Below, piece after piece: positions 58,369 to 64,000 of a stretch of DNA of 64,000 bases (positions are counted from its first letter, which is position 1; each line of letters starts with the position of its first letter). The DNA comes from Gonium pectorale. Its lineage: Eukaryota; Chlorophyta; Chlorophyceae; Chlamydomonadales; Volvocaceae. The stretch is from positions 1 to 64,000 of the forward strand of contig LSYV01000010.1 of assembly GCA_001584585.1 (NCBI GenBank). Reading direction: 5' to 3'. Below the pieces are notes generated by a model, which worked only from the letters and a program-made list of their open reading frames with translations, had not been told where the DNA came from and did not search any database. Made by a program: the position numbers and the translations under genes.

Positions 58369-59198
58369 TTACCGAGCGCGACCCCGGCCGCGGCCGCGGC
58401 CACGCCCGCGCCCTCTCCCGACCGCTGTCGCCGGAGGGAAAGGCACAGGACGGAAAGTTAAACGCAGACGCTGCGAAACAGCAGGATGACCGCGTTAAAC
58501 GGGTGCGCGTGCAACACACGAAGCATGCGGTACACGCATTCTCTACGCATTCCGAAACACGTACACGGTGGTACCGTACTCGTTCGGCGCACATGTAGGC
58601 GCCCAGTCCCATACCAGACGCTCCGAACATGCAGTGTGCCCGTACTTACTTGTCCGGACCTTGGTCGGCCGCTGCTTCGGCTTGTCGATATCCACGAGGA
58701 GCGTGTCCAGGTTGAGGCTGTCCGGAAGGATGTAGTACCGGATAGTGTTGCCACGGACGCTCAGGTGGTCCATGCTGACAGGGTTCTTGCCCCGTGGCGT
58801 GAGCTTCACGGACTTTAGGTGAGTGTTCATGGCGATGTCGACGCCTGTATGGGGCCCAGGCGCGCCTGCTTAACCCTTGCCACTCAGGGGGTTGTCAGCC
58901 CCAGAAGGTCCCCTCCCCCCTGGGGACATCCTTCCCCTCCCTGCCCCTATGCATAGGGCCGTTACGAGCCTCTGTTTCAGCCCCATCCCCGCTGTCCCCG
59001 CGGTCTGCAGGTGCCGAAGTGCCGGCGCACCTGCGATAGTGCCCTGGATCACCGTGCCATTCTTGAGCTCTATTTGGACTGTCTCGTTCGCCAGCTTCAT
59101 GAGGAAGCTGCGAAAGACGTGCGGGGTCAAAGAGAGCATGGCGAGATGCCGCCCTTAACGAGCCGCAAGCCTCACACTCACCGGACAAGCTTCACCAT
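58369..59198 (-). CDS. SNRPD1: Small nuclear ribonucleoprotein SmD1
   Basis: Core subunit of the heptameric Sm ring on U1, U2, U4 and U5 snRNAs, needed for snRNP assembly and pre-mRNA splicing in the nucleus. Four in-phase exons (59182-59198, 59031-59107, 58650-58844, 58369-58424) give 114 residues; human SmD1 has 119. The Sm1 motif is [18 protein letters not shown], then [15 protein letters not shown]. Sm2 is [15 protein letters not shown], followed by LDTLLVD. The last exon encodes the arginine-glycine tail (VGRGRGRG...RAR), the substrate for symmetric arginine dimethylation and SMN-type assembly, ending in TAA. The first exon encodes only MVKLV plus part of an Arg codon, matching the conserved MKLVRF start. 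The 24-bp tandem repeat follows in the 3' flank. Confidence 0.96.
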
Positions 59199-60126
59199 TT
59201 TGCCTACAGCCTCAGGGCCCACCTAACACAGCGTCCGCCGCCTAAACAGCCCAAATGCCCTCGAGATCCTCGTAACTCTTTCTGAGTAGCACTCGTAGTC
59301 TAGCATATAGCAGGAGACATATCTAATAGTGCACCTTGCAGACGAAGAGAGAGCCAAGGACAATGGCGCCGGTCGGACGCCCATACGGCACGTACTATAG
59401 AGCACTATAGAGAAGAAGTGTACTTCAATCCATGAACGCATGCTGAGGTCCCGGTCATTGCAGGGTGTTCGGTGTCAGAGGGGCCGCCAAGGGTCACAGA
59501 CATTGTGTGCTCGAAACCCGCCAGCCGCAGCTTCTTCATGGCCGTGGGCCGAGGATAGTGCACGGGGGTGATACACCCGCACTTTCTAGCCTGTTCTTGC
59601 CGCCCTCGTCCCCACCGACCTGTCCTCATCCCGACCTAGTCCTCATCCCGGCCTGCGCCAGCATCCCGCCTCAGTCTTCGTCTGCCCCCGACCTGTCCTC
59701 GCCCCGCCTCAGCCCTCTCTCTCTCTCTGCAAACCGACCCATGAAAAATGAAAAAAATCTACAAAGAAACATGGATCCCACCTCTACGGTCAAAAACGCC
59801 ACAAGGCGCAGCGTTTCCAGTATGTATAGGGCGGGCGGGTACAAAGCAAGGGGGATCTGTATCCGCACCCCGACCTTTGTGGGCGCTGTGTCGCCCCGGC
59901 ACTGGTGCGAGGTACGGATAGGTGGTGCGGCATACTGTCCCCGTCGAAAAAGCTGGGGCATGCAGCAGGGACGCTTTAGAGTTGAAATGGAACGACGCAT
60001 ACGACGAGCGTAAGCGCGAAAGTGATGGTGTTGTCGTAGGACCCAGCTCCAGAAGCTCCAGAGGGATTCGAAGGGGTGATGTCCCTGCATGTTAGTTCGG
60101 CGGCGACCACCACCGTAGCCCCCGAT
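59199..60126. other. 5' flank of SmD1 and simple-sequence region
   Basis: Holds the SmD1 promoter on the minus strand. The stretch 59610-59712 is a pyrimidine-rich imperfect minisatellite built on cgacctgtcctcatcc, followed by a short CT run near 59710-59730. No gene recognised. Confidence 0.45.
59610..59712. repeat. Imperfect pyrimidine-rich minisatellite
   Basis: Variants of cgacctgtcctcatccc recur about five times with substitutions. Confidence 0.55.
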
Positions 60127-60692
60127 GCGGCCCAGAATTCTCTCTGGGGTGACCCTATGCAATGCCGTGAGTGCCGTGCTGGTATGCGTCAAGTGGGAGC
60201 CCAAGCACTGGCTGTTGACGGGGTTCCGATGCCGGGTAATTCGCACTTGCCAACCGTGCCGCGGGAGCGGTGTGCCTGTGGGGCCGCGGAGGCTCAGGCC
60301 TCCCCACGCATGCACCATTTCTGGGCCTGCCCATAGCCGTTGGGTTGCGTTTTGTGGTAGAGGACCGGTGCCACTGTCCGGTGCTGCGAGCGCACCTCTG
60401 GCTGGGTGTCACGCCAGACGAGGGTCGGGTGATGGGATGTGTGTGGGACGTGGTTGTGCTGGCGTTGCTCAACAGCCTGGAGTGGGCGCGGCGGTCTGTG
60501 CGTGCGCGTCGGCCGTTCACCCCTTCCGGCCCGGGCTCGGCTGCCGCTGTTCTCGCTGCGATGCAGGCAGGCGTGGTGGTGAAGTTTTGGTCCCTGTTGC
60601 GAGACTTCGCTGACCTCGGTTTGCCGCGGAAGCCCTGCTTGATATGGTCCTCGAGAGACTTCGCGGCGCGGAGCTTCTCAGACACTGCGTAG
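60127..60692 (+). pseudogene. Remnant of a retrotransposon reverse-transcriptase C-terminus (zf-RVT region)
   Basis: Two overlapping plus-strand frames join into one protein typical of the C-terminal, zinc-binding part of algal non-LTR-type reverse transcriptases. The first has CRECRAGMRQ, then the CACG...HHFWACP signature. Around 60330 the reading shifts and continues in another frame as the VWDVVVLALLNSLEWARR and VVKFWSLLRDFADLGLPR blocks seen in that region of such elements. The polymerase and endonuclease domains are absent upstream. The fragment is 5'-truncated and frameshifted, so it is a dead copy. The element family cannot be named from this piece. Confidence 0.62.
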
Positions 60693-60874
60693 GTGGCGAG
60701 CACAGTGGCGATCTTGAGCCTCGTAACAGGCCTTGGGCCCGTGAGACGTGAACACACGAAAAGGCCTGGGGCCTAGTTCTTGCTGATGCACGAGAGCTTG
60801 ACTCCCGTAGATAGGGCCTGGGGCCCGCGTGCTCGAGGCGATCGCGCGTGACGCGACTCACTCTCTGCACCGAA

Positions 60875-60895
60875 GACGACGACGACGACGACGAC
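60875..60895. repeat. (GAC)7 microsatellite
   Basis: Seven uninterrupted GAC units, directly beside the left arm of the inverted repeat. Confidence 0.95.
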
Positions 60896-61092
60896 TATCT
60901 GCGTCTCGCACTGGGAAAGGCTACGCACCCTAGGTAGGACTGGCTAGCCTCAGCTGCCTCCAGGTAAGGGCGTCCGTGCTCGCAAGTTGCGACGCGAAAG
61001 GTTACAAATAGGAGTTCACGAGTCCTCGACACGGTTCTGCGTTCTGTTTGCTACTCAGTGTCTTATAAATCACAGAGTGCGAGACGCAGATA
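60896..61092. repeat. 17-bp perfect inverted repeat enclosing 163 bp
   Basis: tatctgcgtctcgcact at 60896-60912 is the exact reverse complement of 61076-61092. The core ctcgcact also recurs nearby at about 61099. It could be the ends of a small non-autonomous element or part of the adjacent retroelement's tail. Confidence 0.7.
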
Positions 61093-63056
61093 ACTGGTCT
61101 CGCACTGACGCTGGCCTTCTCGCCAGACTGAACGCTCCAGGGGAACCCGCCCAGGTCACATCTAGCACGGCCGAACCCCGATACACATAAACAGTAATCA
61201 CAATGCCAATAATAGTGCCCGCTCTCAAGGCGGCGCACTGAAACCAAGCAATGAGCGCTAACCGAAGGGGCCAAACCCAACGGTTTCCTAACCAACTGCC
61301 AACAGTTCTGCATGTTCAGCACGTAATATGGCGACCACATGAGATAGCGTGACAGAAGGGCTGGGATGGTGTGTCTGCTGGGCACCCCTTCCTGCGGGTC
61401 GTGGCTGGACGCCTGCACTGCGCAGAGTGACGCGTTGGTCTCCCTCGTTTTTACCTTGGTTTTCTTGTTTGCCACCTCGCTTGATACCTGTGTGTGGGCC
61501 TGTCGACCGGTATGTGCTTTTTGCCGCTCGTGGTCGGGACTGGCTCCGGGATGGCGCGGGTTAGTGCCGCCACAGACATGGTTGGACTTGTTGGGTAGCG
61601 GGCCTCTATTATGCACGGCCCGTGTGTGAGTTTATTCCCAGCCCAGCCGCGAGCCCCCTGATTGGGTTAAGCACTCGGCCACTGTTTCATTGCTTGGTTT
61701 GTCTGCTGGTGCTGCCTTGCTGCCCGTACTTTCGCAGTAATTTCCCGGTGGCAGGCCGGGTCCCCCAGCGTCGGGGGCACTGTAACGAAGTCTGTCTGTC
61801 TCGCCTAGTCTGGCCTACGTGCATCGCATGCGGGCTGGGGCATGTCTCCCGCTCACGCTTCAGAGTGCGTCACAAAAAAAATCAAATCAGGAGCAGGTAA
61901 GGTGTTAGCTGGGGTGCTGCAGTGCTCTGCCTGTGTGGGGGGCCAGCTAAAGCAGAAGGAAGGCCTGGGTGCGCGCTACACAGGTAGGGGCCGGTGGTCG
62001 GAAAGTGCCGCAATGAAGGCCAATGAAGGTTGCCCCCTCCGTGATCCGCGCCTCGCTTCTTGGAGGCTGGCCAGCAATGCGAAGATGTGAATGCGGTCGG
62101 CGATGTCAAGCGATACAAGATTCCCATTTTGGTTGGTCACGGGGCCAGGGGGGAATCCGGCATCCCCATGACCAAACAAAAAAAAACGGGAATCTGGCAA
62201 CGGTTGACGCCCTCAGAAGCGGCGAGGAGGCAAGGGCGGCGATGGTGCAGTGCGAGATGGCCAATTCTCAGGAGGAAACAGGAGGCCATGGAGGGCCCTG
62301 GGTCATGGGCGTTGGGTTACAGCGGCGACAGGGGATGGGATTTCTGAGCTTGCTGTGTTCAGGGCTTGAGTGTCCGGCCCAAACTATGCCTGAAATGTTG
62401 TAGGGAGCCACAGTCCTGAACGGGGCCACAGGGAGCAGATTGCTGTTGAAAGTGGCGGGTACGTGGCACGCGTGGCTAACTGGCTATAAAGGAGGCTACC
62501 AAGGGCTCAGCAAGGTAACGAAAAACCAGAGGCATACCCGGCGTATCCGACCTGAGCGACACCAGCCTACCAGTGCAATGATACCCACACAAATAATGGC
62601 GTTGATGGGGGCTGCGGGTGGGGGCGCGCAAGGGGCTAGGATCGGTGGCCCCCCAGAGCATTGCTCTGATGGCCCCAGAGCATAACCGCTGTGCCGTACA
62701 ACTGCAAACCGTTCGTAGAGTCCCGTTCCCCCACAGGCCAGGCGAACCCGCGTGCAGAGATCAAACGACTTTGGACTATTTGTTGGGCACGGAGGTCCCG
62801 TTAGCCCCTTGGGACATAACCGCCCCTCACAGCGACACCGCGGCCAACCGCACAAGACGCCTATTTATGCACTGTATAAGACACCGTAGCTGATGTACCT
62901 CGAAGGCGCAAGGGCCCAGCGGCCTTCCACTGTCACTGTCGCATCGAACACCAAGACTCCATGCCCTAAGCTGTCAGCAAGTTAAGTATAGGTAGAACGC
63001 GTCAGCTCGGGACTGAATACCCGGGCCTCCAGCGGCGACTCGCAGAGTCAGCGGAA

Positions 63057-64000
63057 ATGGGCGACGCTGGCGAACTTGCGGTCCTGGCGGGGCGCTGCCT
63101 AAAATACGGCGACGTGGTTTACTTCAAGGTTGATGGCAAACAGGGCTTCATTTCTGCGCACGACCGTGCTACACCTCAGGTATGACAACCCAGCCGGCTC
63201 AAGCGGGGCGCGGGGGCCCAGGCCAGAAACGGACCCTTCACTGCTCGGGCAGTTAACCACGTCTGAGGCCTGGGTCTTTTGCTCGTGCGGGGCATGGCGG
63301 CGTACAGCACCGTGTCCCTGTGTACCTGACCGCACCTTGCCGTACAGCACCGCGTACCACGTTTCCGCAGCGAAGGAGCAGAAATCGCCTGTGGTCCAGG
63401 CTCAAGGCTACCTGAGGCGCGCGTCGTGTGCGGCCTGTTTGGGTCCGCACGACTTCTTTCATACCTGCTCTTCCCAGGCGTTGCCCCGGATGCCTCCTGT
63501 GCGACGTCATGCCCTAACCCACATAATGTGCCCGCCGCAGATACGGACAGAGGAGCTCTCGGATGCGGCTGAGAGCCCTCCCGACATGAAGGACTGCTTA
63601 TTCGAGGTGTGGGGATGGTGTTTCGTACATGCCCACGCAGGGAGGGCCCCTCCGTTCCTCGTACGGTCTGAGAGCTGCACTGGAAGGCATGGCGCGTACG
63701 CCTCGAGCCGTCGTGGCCCGGCTCTGAGCGGGCCATCATGGCTGTATCTGAGGGGCCCCAGCCTGGCATAAGAAGACACCTTGATGGAGACGATGTTTTG
63801 GCCAGCAGCGTGCGCAATGAGGGACCATCCGGTACCCGTGTGAGGGAGCCGGGCTACATGCCGTCGAGTGCCCCGTAGCCGCTGCGGCCAGACCCCTGGT
63901 CCAGCTGGAGTGCAGCGTCCCGAAGGCCGCTACTCGAACGGCAGCACGCACGCCGCCCAGCCCGTTGAATGCGCTTTGCGGCTGTTGGGAGAGGCGGTGG
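63057..64000 (+). CDS. Inositol 1,4,5-trisphosphate receptor-like Ca2+ channel, N-terminal exons (3'-partial)
   Basis: IP3 receptors are intracellular Ca2+-release channels. Exon 1 (63057-63179) encodes 41 residues with KYGDVVYFKVDGKQGFISA, matching the family start in which a short helix is followed by GD...L.A......GFIS. Exon 2 (63541-63606) ends SPPDMKDCLFE, like the PPKKFRDCLFKL that follows in animal receptors. Both junctions are phase 0 with good sites (CAG/GTATGA; ccgcag). A possible exon 3 begins at 63916 after tgcag (RPEGRYSNGS, compare NRYSAQ) and stays open to the window edge. Identification rests on roughly 60-90 residues of the suppressor/IP3-binding start; pore and binding core lie outside. 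MIR-domain proteins of other kinds are the main alternative. Confidence 0.62.

Larger units (their letters stand above)
60693..63056. other. Flank of retroelement remnant, no gene recognised
   Basis: Includes possible 3' untranslated sequence of the retroelement, a (GAC)7 tract at 60875-60895 and a 17-bp inverted repeat pair. Open frames up to 213 codons on the minus strand near the right edge overlap the IP3-receptor-like gene and lack support. The 5' flank of the gene that starts at 63057 is at the right. Confidence 0.45.

Noticed and set aside
61002..61616. 204-codon minus-strand open frame
   Set aside because: It crosses one arm of the inverted repeat and lacks motifs. Its length is within expectation for GC-rich DNA.
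63176..63817. 213-codon minus-strand frame and its plus-strand counterpart at 63130-63771
   Set aside because: Both read through introns of the IP3-receptor-like gene; only 63057-63179 and 63541-63606 match the family.

Overview
The window reads as nuclear DNA of a green alga, most likely a chlorophyte of the Chlamydomonadales. It is GC-rich. Genes carry many short introns with GT donors and (g)cag acceptors. Coding exons are rich in Ala, Gly, Pro and Gln. TGTAA, the usual chlorophyte poly(A) signal, occurs downstream of several genes, and there is a decayed algal-type retrotransposon fragment. Gene models were built by hand. Exon phases add up without a frame error across all exons of the two channels, the kinase, the cyclin-D1-binding-protein homologue and SmD1.

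Layout. 1-2159: no resolved gene, some dispersed repeats. 2160-15697 (+) and 18330-31624 (-): two tail-to-tail paralogues of a four-domain, 24-helix voltage-gated cation channel of the Cav/Nav superfamily. 32697-33125 (+): UMP1/POMP proteasome assembly chaperone, intronless. 33903-40422 (-): a very long low-complexity protein with SUMO-interacting-like motifs. 41547-48516 (+): 923-residue TKL-type protein kinase with two GAF-like domains and an MGCLC acylation signal. 50518-54277 (-): homologue of cyclin-D1-binding protein 1. 54513-55100 (+): glycine-rich protein with one C-terminal membrane helix. 58369-59198 (-): spliceosomal SmD1. 60127-60692 (+): frameshifted reverse-transcriptase C-terminus. 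63057 to the end (+): the first exons of a likely inositol-trisphosphate-receptor-type Ca2+ channel.

The strongest biology is the channel pair. Channel 2 keeps glutamate at the selectivity position of all four pore loops (E-E-E-E, Ca2+-channel-like). Channel 1 has serine in domains I and III (S-E-S-E). The two copies are well diverged, yet one 179-bp pore-loop stretch differs at a single base, which points to recent gene conversion. Both also carry an intronic echo of the same exon end. With the IP3-receptor-like gene and the lipid-anchored GAF kinase, the window looks enriched for Ca2+ and second-messenger signalling, although UMP1 and SmD1 are ordinary housekeeping genes.

Other structure includes a 342/344-bp duplication around a 20-N assembly gap inside a channel-2 intron, a dense cluster of CCTTGC/GCAAGG hairpins there, and two small dispersed repeats that sit in or beside introns.
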